A stretch of 64,000 bases of DNA from Sequoia sempervirens (GCA_007258455.2 VDFB02296842.1:1-64000), one strand, 5' to 3'. Numbered from the stretch's first letter, positions 48,678-61,299 are shown. Made by a program: numbers and translations. The notes: generated from the sequence alone by a model not told the origin.

Positions 48678-50121
48678 GTCTGCCCTCCCTGAAATTGCTT
48701 GTCCCCAAGCAATCTCAGCAACAAGTACAACTCTTCTCCACCTAGATCCCAAGAGAAAATCTGTGTAATGCCCCAAACATCACCAAGCAACTGTTGTAGC
48801 ACTAGCACAACCTGTTGAATCAACTCAATAGTTGATGTAAACCATTGCAAATATGAATGTGCAATGAAAGCCCAAGTAGGACAACAATCAATCAATGAAG
48901 AATCAAAGAAGATTAAATCACCAACCAACAAGTAGATAGCTGCTCTATCATATGACATAGGTAATAAATCCAAAGATAAGTTGTAGATGCCTTCATTACC
49001 CTCCAAGAACAACTCTTGAGTGGCTGTTCCACTAAGAGTGTCATCTCCAACATCATCCTCAACAAAAGAATGATCAACCTCCACACAACATGAAGAAACC
49101 TCAAATTGTACCAAGTCCTTTGATTTCCAAAACAAGTATCATCTTCATTAGTAACATTAGAACATAGGACAAAGTTATCCTTCATTTGAATGAGGAGTCT
49201 TCTAATGTGATCTATTCCTTTTTGTCTTGCCATGTTGGAAAGATTTACTTTTTCTTTCACATCGTGAAGATTTTCCCTTGCATTTGTAGCTACTAATCTA
49301 GCCTTCTTGGCCTCTCTCAACCATTCTTCATTCAACATTTCGGACCTTTTGATCTCTTCAATGCCAAAGTACACAAAATCAATCCTCTTGATATCTTCAT
49401 GTCCACTAATGAGTGTAGGGCTGCCATCAAAAGATGATATCATATCACTTACTTGTTCATGATCACAAGCTTCTTTTTCATGAAAATGATGAGGCACCAT
49501 ATTGTTGTCCTCAAACCAATTTGTCATGACATCATGCCATTGTAAAATACCTCCATCATCATATGAAGACAAAACACTAGTGGCTGCTCCACTAAGTAGA
49601 GGATCAAATTCCACATCCTCCTTAACATCTTGTGCCTCCAATAGACTTCCATATGAATGAACAACATTAATTGAACTACTATCATGAGAAGAAGAAACAA
49701 TGCTAAACTCACCTATTGAAGCATCACAAGAAACCATTTCCTCATGAGGTTGCTCCAAAACCAATGGTTTGTCTTCAAACATTACTTGTTCCTCTTCAAA
49801 TTTGAAGTCATTCGGAAGTGTCATGTGCCCATCTTCTTCCTCTATGTTGGTCTGATTTTTATTCTCCATAAGATCAGCAGTACGCTGGTTATTAACTGCT
49901 GCAAACTCATTATAGAGGTTTCTAGACACCTCACTTGTAGAGACCTCTTGTTCTTCCTTCCTTTCATTTTGTGTTGTAGACTTCTTAGAAATGGAAGTCA
50001 TATACCGTGCGATTTTGTCTATGGTTGCAGGTGAAAGAAATTCGGCCATCTTTTTCTGACTTTGTATAAGCTTCTCCAATTCTCCCACCATGGCATTTAA
50101 TTGCTTCCTAGGAATAGCCAT
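48656..50121 (-). CDS. Unknown protein of the non-autonomous LTR element, one frameshift
   Basis: I do not recognise this protein. The first ATG (50121) gives MAIPRKQLNAMVGELEKLIQ. Frame 1 runs to 48913 (402 codons), but after about 49130 it is lower in quality. There the -1/+1 neighbour frame continues with similar acidic composition (FWKSKDLVQFEVSSC to GGQTVMSPFS, stop at 48656), so a one-base loss near a T run probably broke a protein of about 488 residues. It is acidic and Ser-rich, with a probable coiled coil around EEWLREAKKARLVATNAREN. No zinc knuckle, Gag core or protease motif is seen. The last residues are encoded by the purine tract and LTR edge. A spacer ORF or highly diverged Gag is possible. 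Confidence 0.55.
48678..48691 (-). other. Polypurine tract of the non-autonomous element
   Basis: CAGGGAGGGCAGAC on the minus strand directly precedes the TGTAATGTCCCC start of the 3' LTR. Confidence 0.75.
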
Positions 50122-50170
50122 GTTGTACACTAAACTGCAGCTGAAACTCACCCAACAGGATGGTAGGAAA

Positions 50171-50184
50171 CCACTCTGATACCA
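50171..50184 (-). other. Primer binding site, initiator tRNA-Met type
   Basis: TGGTATCAGAGTGG on the minus strand, one base inside the 5' LTR. The first 11 bases fit the complement of the initiator tRNA-Met 3' end. Confidence 0.88.
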
Positions 50185-50185
50185 C

Positions 50186-51884
50186 TGTACTGACCCTACT
50201 CAAATCCGATTGAAAACTTCTGATTTTTGGCCTTAAATTTTTCGTCAAACACTTTGCATACAAGAGTCATATGACTAATATAACATTTCAGTTTGCTTTA
50301 ATGGCTCTTTCCTTCACTTAACATCAATGAGAATGCTTGCAAGAAGGCTCTAGATTGTCTAAACAATGACCTAACATGAATGTGCAACTTATTTTGACAA
50401 TATTGAATGCATATGTGAGTTCTAATCATGAAAAATGATCACCTACAACCAACTGGTATTTTAACAAACAGTTGGTGTGCAAACTAACAAACTAAATACA
50501 AATGATACTGAATTGCTCAAATGATACCAGCAACTTATATCTCCTTAATTGCAATGAAATTTCTAATACAATGCTCATACAAATTGGCCAAGACTCTTGG
50601 CATTTACATGGATTACAAAATATGATAATGTTGGTATAATGCACACCTACAGCTGAAACTAATAACACCTAAAATGCAATGCTAACATGAATGATAAACA
50701 AAGGAACCTGGAGAAATGATGATGCCTTAGAAGAGAGCTAATGAAAGAATCAAGTTTCAAGCAAAATGAACTCCTCTTAAGCCCTAATCGAAGCTTTCAC
50801 CCAGCCGCCCCTGTTCTTGCCTGGCAATACTTTAGATAAATAAATGCAGCAATTAAACTCCACCTCTTGGCACTTGAAATGATTAGTAGGACCAAAGGAT
50901 TAAAATGCAACAATGCCCAGAACCATAAGATGCTTCAATGATGAGATATGAACAAAAATGTCTTGCCAATGGTGCCCTTGCTATAGTATAACAGACCACT
51001 GGAATTATTTACCAGCAACCTGATAGCTATTCCAAAATACTCCAAAATGATTGCCAAGCTCTCCCAAGATGAATGTTCAAATACCCACAAAGAAACAATA
51101 CACGAATGAGGCCATACAAGCAAAAATCTGAATATGATATGCAAAATTCTCCTCCATTAAAATCTGAAAATGACTAGTAACTATAACAACAATGTGCAAC
51201 AAATGAAATCGACCCAATGATGAAGTTCCAAAGCTCCAAAATGCCTCCAAAATCTGCAATGGATTTCCTCAAATTGATACAACCAAAATTTGGCCAAAGG
51301 CCATAAAATTTTGCTTTGAAGTACAAGTAGAAAGTCTGAAGCAACTTCTTCAACTTTGCAATAATTCAAGTGATATTTCACACCTTCAAAATTGCTTACC
51401 AATTGAGAGTTTACGTTCTCAATGGCCAATTGTGACTACTGCAGAAACCCTAGGCTCCACAATGCACATCAAAAACAAACATCAACATCAACAACAAATC
51501 TGGATGATGAGAATGAAGCCCCATGATGTCTATTTATACTTTTTCCTCAAGAGGTTGGCCTCCTTCTAGAACTTTCCCAAGTCACCTTCTAGAAGGGATA
51601 TTATTTTATTTTATTATTTTATTATTTTGCACTTTATAATAAAATAATTATTCATAACATAAAGTGCAAACATAACATTACTTTATAACATGAGGTTTAT
51701 AAAAATAGAAACATATTAAGAAATCATTAGAACACCTCCATATGAAGACTGAATCACGAAACGAGCCAACCAATCAACTGGGTATCTTCCAAACAATCCT
51801 CTTATCAAGCTCCATTAGCCTACGAGGATCAAGAATAGGCTAATTCCTCCAAAATCCATTGCTCATGAAAAAGGGGACATTACA
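50186..51884 (-). repeat. 5' LTR of the non-autonomous element
   Basis: 1699 bp, homologous to 46980-48677. TSD copy ATGTC follows at 51885-51889. Confidence 0.92.
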
Positions 51885-51889
51885 ATGTC

Positions 51890-54060
51890 CTTGGGGCACT
51901 AGTATGCCTACTTGATCCCTACCACTATGGTATAGACCCTAGAGGGTTTATTTTTGCACCCCAACCAAGGAAATTGACCATCAACCCTCTTTAAAGACTC
52001 ATTTAAAGACCTATCCAAATTTCAACTTGGATAATGGTTTCTAAACCTTATCCCTCAACTTACAACTCACTTGGAACACAAATAAATACCCTCTCAACCC
52101 AAAATATAAATTATCTTTTTTATATCAACCCTTACCACCTTACTCTATCAACTTAATTTTATTTCCTTCTAAGCCTCGAAAGGGGGGGGTCAAATTCATC
52201 ACCACAAGAAGATGTCTTTTGATCTACTCAATGGTCTTCCCTTCTTGTATTGGCTCTTCCTTTCTTGCACGCTACTAATGAAACCATAAGCAACAATCAT
52301 ATATCACATTAATCTGATAGCTGAAATAAGATTTAATTTTGCAACCATTTCATTTACAATTCCAACTCATATTTATAATTTACGATTCCAAAATCCTTCA
52401 TGGTAGAATAAATAAAATGTCGAAATGATAAGCAGGAATATTATCAAATGATCACACTATTTGTCATCCACAATACATCTTACCATCTATTTAGGAATAC
52501 ATAAAATATATTAGAGCTTTATTAATCACATGCAAGGTGAGGCCTTACAACAGCCTTCATTTGGTGCTTCTTGATTTGTTTTAAGAATTATAAGCTACCA
52601 AATGTAGCATCTATTAAAAATTAATAGTTTACATTCTTGGCAAGTACCGAGCAAGCCTCCAAGTACTTGATGTTTTTTTCCCTGTGCAAGTTTTTGCAGG
52701 GTCTACTTGCCTAGTCTACAAGGTGAGTCCAAGTTGAAAACTCGTTGCTGCACTTAGTCAATGTTGGATAAAGAAAACTGACTTCACATGTCAACAAAGA
52801 GATGATATTATCATATTGTTATCAAATTAACTTGTAATTTTTCACTTGCCTAGATATGCAATTTATGATGATGATTTTAAAATACAATCATCATAAACTC
52901 ATAAAGTTATTAGTTAGAAACTAGCTATTGTATCCACTATCGAGCTTTGCATGATGACGTGATTTTGTAATCTATATGTATTCAAGAATAAAATCTAATA
53001 GAAAACACTTCCGCATGGTTTTTTACTTTTTAGTGTCATTTGATACATTTTGTGCTTCAGTGAGTAAATTGTCTTGAATTTGTATGATTTATTTTACTTC
53101 ATTTTCCCAAATAGAAAAATGCATCCAAATACCTTTGTTAATGTCTTCCATTGTAATAACTGCCTTACTAGTTCTATCAGCTCTCTACCTTATCCTGAAC
53201 AAGTAATTTTTGTTTGTATATTGTAAAATTGGTAAAGCTATTTTTTGTGGAATATGTTTGCCACTCCTAGTTGTTTCTCTACAATTGAGAATTACTAATT
53301 TTTTTCTTGAGTATGATAGGTTTCTGTCAGCATTTGAGATATAGTTGATCACTCTCTGCATTTTGGCACCTTTTGCAAGTATACATAAAATACAATCTTT
53401 TTCTTGATATTTTTTTTTTGATGCAGATGTGTTATAATCTAACTTGTGATTACCAAGTAGACTTTTTGCACTACCTTGGTCTGTTGATCAAGATGCATTT
53501 ATTCTTCAAGATCAACATCATCATCATCATTCACATTAGATGATGTTGGTACATAAGAAGAACGACAAGTAGCTCTGCTGCCAATAATAGTAAAAGTATG
53601 CTAGCAATTTGCCTAAAAAAGTGAACCTCATAGTCTCTTCTTCAAGAATCAAGTATATTTGCACATGAAAAGTTAGTGCAAGTGTTTGAGCACTAGTCGC
53701 CACTAGCTCACAATCAAAACATTTAAATTGTTGTATTCATAATATGAGATGCAAAGCATTAGGTTTTCGTATAATGCCACTATCTCCACACACTGCCACT
53801 ATCTCCACACACTGCCCTAAAAAAGGATGTTTGTTTCCTATCTTTCTCCAATGAAGAGAAAATAAAGACTTTAGTTTTGTTTCTATTTACCTACATTCAT
53901 ATTTCTTCACAAAGGAGATGTAATGTTTTCAAGTGTTCTATTGAATTTTGAGTTTAGACTTGGTCTAATTTTGGGAGTTTGCATTTTTGTAATTTTTTTG
54001 GGCTTTGTTGCTATTTTCTTAGAAAGACGAAAATTTGTTCTTGGTTTCCTAATCAGAGCT
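51890..54060. other. Right flank of the LTR element and spacer, no gene seen
   Basis: 51890-52549 is the sequence interrupted by the LTR element (see 45360-46979). From 52560 to 54060 I see no coding similarity. A 19-bp unit TGCCACTATCTCCACACAC is duplicated in tandem at 53775-53812, and a (CAT)n run lies near 53515-53530. Confidence 0.4.
53775..53812. repeat. 19-bp tandem duplication
   Basis: Two adjacent copies of TGCCACTATCTCCACACAC with no mismatch. Confidence 0.8.
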
Positions 54061-54854
54061 TCTTACAGGAGCCAGTGCTTCTAATTGGAGGAGGCAAAGG
54101 AGTATAGCAGGTGCAGCCAATTGTTTGACAATAAAGTACAAGGTGAGTTTCTAGAATCAACCTTCTGCTTTGTTTCAAATGGCATAAATATTTTTGAATA
54201 TAGTAAATGTAAAAAAAAGCTATCAAAAGGATAGAATTTATATTCTTTGAGTCTATGTGAAAATTATGCCTTCCACATAATTGTGGAAGATAGAGCAGAA
54301 GGTTGATTCAAGAATCTCACTTAATTGACTGTACTTGTACTGATATGGTCACTTGTCTCCCGGTGCAACTAGAAGTATTCCTTCCTATTATAAGGACAAG
54401 TTTGACAAATGAGTATAGTGAATGACATATGCTATATGATTCATAAAAATGAAGCAATTGGAGTCGATAAGTAGATCACTATTGCAATCATTTCATTAGT
54501 GAAATGTTGCACAAAGAAACATGCATTATTGCAATAACGTGATATCAAATATGCAATTAGTACACAATGTTTTGCTTTGTTAGCCAATCACATTGTATAA
54601 TTTAAACATATTTCTTTTTTTTTTAGACCTATTTGTATAGTTTGAATATAAATCCATATTTTACTTAGCCAACCGAGCTAGTGCCCATTTCTTCCTATTT
54701 GTATAGTTTGAATATAAATCCATATTTTTAATGTCTACAAATTACTATAAACTACTAATACACAGGTTACATTTGCAACTGTTAAACATATGCCTTTGTA
54801 TTTGTACAGTTTGAATTTAGGATCTTATTTTTAATATTTAAAAATTAGCATTTA

Positions 54855-55341
54855 TTAGTTCCTGCCATAAGGCAGGTTACTATTACATTCCTTCGATATG
54901 CATTTGGTATGTAGCATTGGCCAATCACATTTATTTATTTTAACATATTACTTTTTGTTTCTATAGTGTGAATTTTAAAACTTATTTTTTATATTTGAGA
55001 ATTAACATTTATCTCTTTTCCTATTCATGCGAGTAGCTCTATAAATCATTTTTTTGTTTAAAAAAATAGAAAAATAGGAAGGCATAGATTGATTAAATAA
55101 AAATGAAAGATTAAAACTGATGGTTGGGGGTACAAAATCCATTAATGCATAGTTAATGCATTAATTGGCATGTGGCTGGAAGAGAAGCTGTTGAAACCGT
55201 TGGATGGGTACGCGTGGTCAATGTGCTTTGATTATTTAATATAGATTAAAGTCCACCAAGTCGCTATGGGTCGCTATTATCATTTTGTGCATTTTTTTTT
55301 TTACTCTTTATTCTACAAGTCCTGTCCTATGAGAGTTTATT
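54855..55341 (+). repeat. Dispersed repeat family, copy B
   Basis: It aligns with copy A (35635-36110) over almost its full length, from AAGGCAGGTTACTATTACAT to CCTATGAGAGTTTATTG. One internal stretch, after GATTAAAGTCCACCAAG, differs. Confidence 0.85.
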
Positions 55342-55677
55342 GTTTGAATTTTAGAGCTTATTTTGAATATTTAAAAATTAGCATTTATCTCTTTTCGTAA
55401 TGGTAAGACTACCTCTATAATACATTTTCCTTTAAGGAAATTTGAGAAATAGGATAACACAAATTTGGACAAATATTTTGGCACTAAATGCATAAATAGA
55501 CAAAAAATTCATAGATAAAAACTGGCAGGTAGGGGGTGCACAATCACTGAATGCATAGTTAATGCATTAAATCCCACTTGGTCCAATGATTACCCGTTGA
55601 AAGCATTGGATGCTTGCAGACGCTCATTATGATTTGTTCACTTAATGCCAATTAATGCATTCAATAGGAATCTAAAG
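55342..55677 (+). repeat. Dispersed repeat family, copy C, diverged
   Basis: It follows copy B head to tail. It retains GAATGCATAGTTAATGCATT, the TAGGGGGTGCACAATC equivalent and the 3' GAATCTAAAGTC, but with an extra internal segment (ATAGACAAAAAATTCATAG). Confidence 0.65.
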
Positions 55678-57223
55678 TCTTGGTTTCTGTCCATAAAAAA
55701 CTTCAAGCTTTTTGCAGTTAGTTACTCTTACTATTACTCTCCAAATGTTTCCTAAAACGACATCTTTCTTGAGGTGACCATACAATAAGTGATTTTTCAT
55801 CCGTTGTATTGAGACAATAGATTGCCACCAAAGCTCTCGCAATTTGCACCAAATGCAAAAATATTTTTCCAAATCTCTCTATGTCACCTTTATTTTTCAA
55901 AGAGTTTTAAAAAAATGTATTATAGAACTTCTCTTACCATTACAAAAATAGCTTTATAATAATGTCTAAATATAGAAAATATGTTGTCGATAGCAAGCTA
56001 CAAAAATAGAAACAAATGTATTTAAATCATACAATGTGATTGGCATAATGAGAAGAGAGGGTTCTCATTCAAGTTGTTTTCCGTACAAACAAAACTACAT
56101 AAGAATACTGTTTCATCTTTATGAATAACATAGTATATGTCATTCATTGTACTCATTCATCTAATTTTTCCTTGTAACATGGATTGATACTTTGAAGTGT
56201 ACTAGGTACAACTATACTCAAACATTGAAGGAGAAAGTGCAAGGTCAGATTACCAAATTGATCTTCTTCTTTCTTTGCAAATAAATATAGATTGTTGCAT
56301 ATATGTATTTCAAAAATAAAACTAATTGTTGCAGCTTCCTTCATGACCTCCATTGATGTTTATTTAAAAATGAATGCAATTGTGCCCATTTGTCTAATTA
56401 CACCTACTAACATAAAATGATACTTGTAATTGCAAGAAAAGCCAAAGGTACATACTAGTACAAGTGGAATCAACAATTCACCGAAAAAGTACGTGAGACT
56501 CTTAGATCAACCTTGTCTTTTTATTGCAATGTTATAACAATTGTTGCATATGCCAAATGCCATATTTTTTTGGAAGAAAATGAATATTCATTGTTGCAAT
56601 ATTGTACACCTTCTGCCTTTAAGAAGATTGTAGACAATAAAGGACAAGGTTGATTCAAGAATCTCACGTTCTACTTTGTTATAGAATTATACAAATGAGT
56701 ACAATGAAAGACATATGTTGTGTAATTTATAAACATAAAACAATTACTATGAATAAAAAGTTACTCTTACAATGAATACATTAGCAAAATGCTACAAAGG
56801 AAATGATTAGCCGATGTTGCATACCAAATGCATATCGAACGACTGCAATTGTAAGTTGTCTTTTGAACTAGAACAAGTCAGATCATAAATCACTATTTTG
56901 AAGTTTCAGCATATACCAACATCTACAAATATAATTTGCCTTCAGCATTTATGAAAATAGTTTTTTTCTATGCTACCCTCAGCTATATGTTAACTAATTA
57001 TTCTGCCTATGTGCAATATCCATAGAATAGAATATGCTCTTATAATGCTACTCAGAAAATTAGTTTGCAGTTTGAAATAACTTATAAAGTGAAAAGCCTC
57101 TCTTTTAGGTGGAATGGTTTCCACCTATACACATTTAAGCCTCTTTTGTTGAGAAGGTTGATTATATGTGCAGCAAGTCCTTTATGTGGAAATTGCTTTA
57201 AATGCATTTTAAGTTATACTTTT

Positions 57224-57670
57224 CTTCCAACTCCCACAACACCAGCTCACTGTAACCTCTTGTCTGGCAGGGACTTGCAGAATAAATTAAAAACAAATTG
57301 CTGCACTTTAATCTATATTAAATAATCAAAGCACACTGACCACATGTACCCATCCAGTAGTTCCAGCACTTTCTCTTCCATCCAGATGCCATTTAATGCA
57401 TTAACTATGCATTAATGGATTTTGTACCCCCATCCAACAGTTTTAATCTTTCATTTTTATTTAATCAATCTATGCCTTCCTATTTTTCTAATTTTTTTAA
57501 ACAAAAAATGATTTATAGAGCTACTCAGATGAATAGGAAAAGAGATAAATGTTAATTCTCAAATATCAAAAATAAGTTTTAAAATTCACACTATAGAAAC
57601 AAAAAGTAATATGTTGAAATAAATAAATGTGATTGGTCGATGCTGCATACCAAATGCGTATTGTTTACTA
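57224..57670 (-). repeat. Dispersed repeat family, copy D
   Basis: Inverted and nearly full-length relative to copy A, including the distal part CTTCCAACTCCCACAACACC that marks the 3' end of copy A. A fragment of the same orientation, GCCGATGTTGCATACCAAAT, occurs at about 56811-56840. Confidence 0.85.
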
Positions 57671-59588
57671 TTTTCATTTCAAAAATTTGGCACACCAACA
57701 TCACAAGAAGTTGTGTACCAGAATTGCAGCTAATTACGGAGCTTTATACATCATTTATTGCATTTTTTGGTATGTGATCGACATTCATAATGAGTGCACC
57801 AACTTGAGAGGCCAGATTGAACACAATTTATTGTTGATCAGGATTTGTTCAGCCTTCACTCCAGCTTTACAGCTCTACCACTTCACCCCTAGCTATAATA
57901 GCAGCTCTACAGGTCTCTTGGATGTGTTTTAGTGACCATACAGGTCTGATTTTCATCATCATTGCCTACATCTACTATCCATAAATCTATACAATGTCTT
58001 ATGGGACTTCAATAAATTGTTCTAAGTCTGAAATTTTGTTTCCAACTTGTCTATCAGTCAATATATTTGTTCCAGTTGATGCAAATCAAGTAGAATCAGT
58101 TTTCAAAAGGTTACAAGTTGATATTTGATTCAGATCTAACTGTTTTTGACAGCCTACAATTTTTGAATAGAAAAATGCTTTCTATTGTCAAGTTTAACTT
58201 AATTTTTGAGATATAAGTAAGCTTCATAATTATAATATATTAAAGCATACTAAAATCTATGTGCATGCATGCCTGCATTAATGTTTCCCAATGCTGATGA
58301 ATTATAAATTGAACAAAGAGAAGCAAATGTACTATAAAGAAGTAAAAAACCCTTATTTGTTACACTAAAATTATTACCAAATACTTTTAGCTAAATAATG
58401 AAACAAGGATTGCAAAAAGAAGTGCTAAGATGCATGAATAGAAAAATCAAACTGACTATTGGACTGAAGCTAGATAGCCACAAGGAAAACAAATATACAA
58501 ACTTTTAGGTGATTTATTTTGGAAAAGTTCTAAAAGATGATCTTGGTCTCATGGGCCCATATAAATCATCACCATTATGATTGCAGAATAGATAGAGCAT
58601 AACAAGCTATGATGCACTATTTAAATAAACCAGTGCAAGTTGCCTGGAACTGCTAATGGATGTTGTTGCAAGATTCCAATGGTTGTTGTGAAGCTTTCAC
58701 AATGTGCAAACTATGCAAAGATATTTTCACAGATTTTGATGAAAAAACACAAAAAATATTCTAAAATTACACAGTGCGATGGAGCAAATCAGCAAAGAAG
58801 ATTCTGATTCAACTTGATTTACATGCAAAAAAAACTACACAAGAATACTGTTTCATATTTATCAAAAAATAGTATATGTTTTTCACTATACTCATTTGTC
58901 GAATTTGTGCTTGAACCAGGAATAAATCCTTGTGATTGCAATAGGAGACAAAGATCCACATTGCTACAAGTGTGCTCAATCATTCAACAACAAAGTGCAA
59001 GGTCAGCTTTTCAAATTAACTTTCTACTTTCTTTGAAGTGCAATAAAAATTCTTCCATATAGAAATTTCATAAAGTTTTATGAACATGTTTTCATTTAAT
59101 AACATTGCCAGACAATCAAATAATACTACTTGAATCACTTAGTAGGATTATTCTTATTGCATTGCAAAAAAACAAGAAAGTTAATTTGAGAATCTGACAT
59201 TGCAAATGAGTACAATGAATGACATGTATTGTGTTACTCATAAAGGTGAAACAATATCTTTCTATAGTTTTTTTTGCATACAAAACAACTTGAATGAGGA
59301 TTTTTTTGCTCATATACCCAATCACACTATGTACTTTAAATATATAAGATTCTATTTCTAATTTCAAGAATTAAGGTCACATAGATAGATTTGAAATTTT
59401 TTATTTCCCCATTAAAAGCAAATTGCAAGAACTTTGATGCAAACATCTGCACAATGCAATAAATGCCATAACATGAAGTTTTCAGTATTCTCATCAAAAT
59501 GCCATCAAATACCTTGGCATTAAATGCACTCAATTGATTGGGTTTCTGCTAAAATTGTAGCTATAATTAACAAAGCAAAGATTTCCAT

Positions 59589-59990
59589 AGTGATTTGTTG
59601 GGCTTTAATCTATATTAAATAAACAAATTACACTGACCGTGCGTAGCCATCCACCAGTTCTAGCGGCTTCTCCTCCAACCAGATGCCATTTAATGCATTC
59701 ACTATGCATCCATGGATTTTGTACGCCCAACTGCCAGTTTTAATCTTTCATTTTTTATTTAATCAATCTAAGCCTTCCTATTTTCCTAATTTTCATAAAC
59801 AAAAATGATTTTTAGAGCTACTCTCATTAATACAAAAAGAGATAAAAGTTAATTTCCAAATATAAAAAATATTTTTATTCTATACCCCTTAGCCGCCAAT
59901 TTTTATCTATGATTTTATTTATCACGGCTTAAATTTTACCAAAAATTCTTATAATGCACCTTAAATGTATCCACTTAATATGAGAAATAT
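59589..59990 (-). repeat. Dispersed repeat family, copy E with a C-like extension
   Basis: Inverted. 59589-59880 matches copy A from TTTAATCTATATTAAATAA to AGAGATAAAAGTTAATTTCC. The next ~80 bp (CCGCCAATTTTTATCTATGA) match the segment peculiar to copy C. Confidence 0.7.
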
Positions 59991-60759
59991 GTTGTCAAAT
60001 GCAAACTAAACAAATTAAAAGAAACATTTTATGATCATACACTGAGATTGGCAATATGAGCAAAAAAGATTCTTGTTGATTGTGTATTGCATGCAAACAA
60101 AGCTACATGACAATATTGTTTAGTGTTTATGACTTGCATAGTATAGGTCACCCACTGTACTCATTTGTTTGATTTGTCGATGTAACAGGAATTGGTACAT
60201 CCAACACAGTGGGAGACAAATATCTACAACAGTACAAGTATACTGAACCATATAGCGACAAAGTACAAGGCCAAATTGGAGAATCAATCCTTTCCGTTCT
60301 TTTTGCTTCAAAAAAAATTCTTCTCTATATGAAATGTCATATAAACTTAAGTAAATAGTCAACTTTCCCTATTACAATTGCATATAATGCATTAAAGGAT
60401 TAGTATGCATTTAATACTATATGCATTTCAAAGTTAAACATTATTACAACAGTTGCATGTACATAGAAGACTTGTATGACATAACATTGAGAGTACCAAT
60501 TTTGTCACACAGGAAAACAAGCACTAGGTAGCATAATGAGGTGACACGATAAAGATAAATAGGTAACATAGAAAAATACTATACATTGGCCATACAACCT
60601 TGGTAATTTAGACAATACCTTTCAATACTGCAAGTAGAAAACCTCTTCTAGCCTAAAACACATCAAGAAATTAAAAAAAAGAAATGATAGACATTGAGAC
60701 CTACCAATTTGCAAAGCACCCACAAATATGCAACATTGACAATGCACTTTAAAATGGAG

Positions 60760-61221
60760 CTTAAGCACATTTACATACAATGTTGGAGACTGTTTGTTTG
60801 ACTCATTACAATTACTACTTAACAATTGCTACACATCCATTCAACTACGAAATGGAGCTATAGATTAATTCTTAAGTTGCCTTCAAAAAAAGGATGAAGA
60901 GGCAATTAAATCATACAACGATGAACTAGATCCTGACACTCTATATAGATTGCACAAAGTACTCGACCCAGAAACATATCTCCGCAGAATGTGATTATCT
61001 GCGAAACCAAGCACACACCATAGTGAATGTGGATTATGGGGTGACTTATTTTGCATTCACTGACTATCCAAATGGTTGAACATACAAATATGCCTTTGGT
61101 CAACAAAAATAGGAAGAAAGTACTTAGACTTCAACAATTCTGGTCACACACAATCAGTCTCTATACTATTCCATGACACAAACTCTCTAAGTGGACACTT
61201 TGAACCACTTGTAAGAATTTA
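60760..61221 (+). pseudogene. OTU-like cysteine protease domain of the Helitron, decayed
   Basis: OTU proteases remove ubiquitin; some Helitrons, mostly outside flowering plants, carry one near the Rep-helicase. The frame shows YNVGDCLFDSLQLLLNNC, which fits the OTU nucleophile motif (D-G-x-C-x-F), with the Cys codon at 60791-60793. It continues through DEEAIKSYNDELDPDTLYRL and PETYLRRM to a GLWGDLFCIH motif typical of the middle of the fold. It ends HDTNSLSGHFEPL, where the His at 61196-61198 fits the catalytic His. Three stops interrupt it (after GAID, RRM and FCIH). The assignment rests on motif order and needs a profile search. Confidence 0.7.
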
Positions 61222-61299
61222 AACACAAAATCTTACTTCCCAACGGCTACTAAGGTTACATCAACTTAAAAAGCTCATCAGAAATAACGTACAATACCA

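Larger units (their letters stand above)
46980..51884 (-). mobile_element. Complete non-autonomous LTR retrotransposon (4.9 kb) with one unknown ORF
   Basis: Two LTRs of about 1.7 kb flank a 1508-bp internal region. On the minus strand each LTR starts TGTAATGTCCCC and ends in TTACA or GTACA. A primer site and a purine tract are in the right places. The whole is flanked by ATGTC (46975-46979 and 51885-51889), so it is a single intact insertion. No protease, reverse transcriptase or integrase is encoded; it must have moved with proteins from another element. The LTRs differ by roughly 2-3% by eye. Size and gene content lie between TRIM and LARD classes. Confidence 0.92.
54060..60300. repeat. 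Cluster of repeated modules in both orientations
   Basis: A second module, distinct from the copy A family, recurs on the plus strand near 54062-54180, 56090-56280, 58830-59035 and 60100-60300. Its marks are ACTACA(T/C)AAGAATACTG, GTACTCATTTGT-like text, and AAAGT(A/G)CAAGGT followed by CTTTCT. Inverted pieces occur near 54290-54460, 56640-56760 and 59165-59300 (GATTCAAGAATCTCAC, GAGTACAATGAATGACAT). Together with copies B to E this makes a dense mosaic. No coding region was recognised; the short frames here are translations of the repeats. Confidence 0.65.

Noticed and set aside
49744..50034. Plus-strand 96-codon frame inside the non-autonomous LTR element
   Set aside because: Antisense shadow of the longer minus-strand ORF, with atypical Leu/Phe/Cys-rich composition.
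61158..61170. TCTCTATACTATT as a Helitron 5' terminus
   Set aside because: It resembles the usual TC-rich start, but the preceding base is G rather than A, and the sequence lies inside the OTU-like reading frame (QSVSILFHD).
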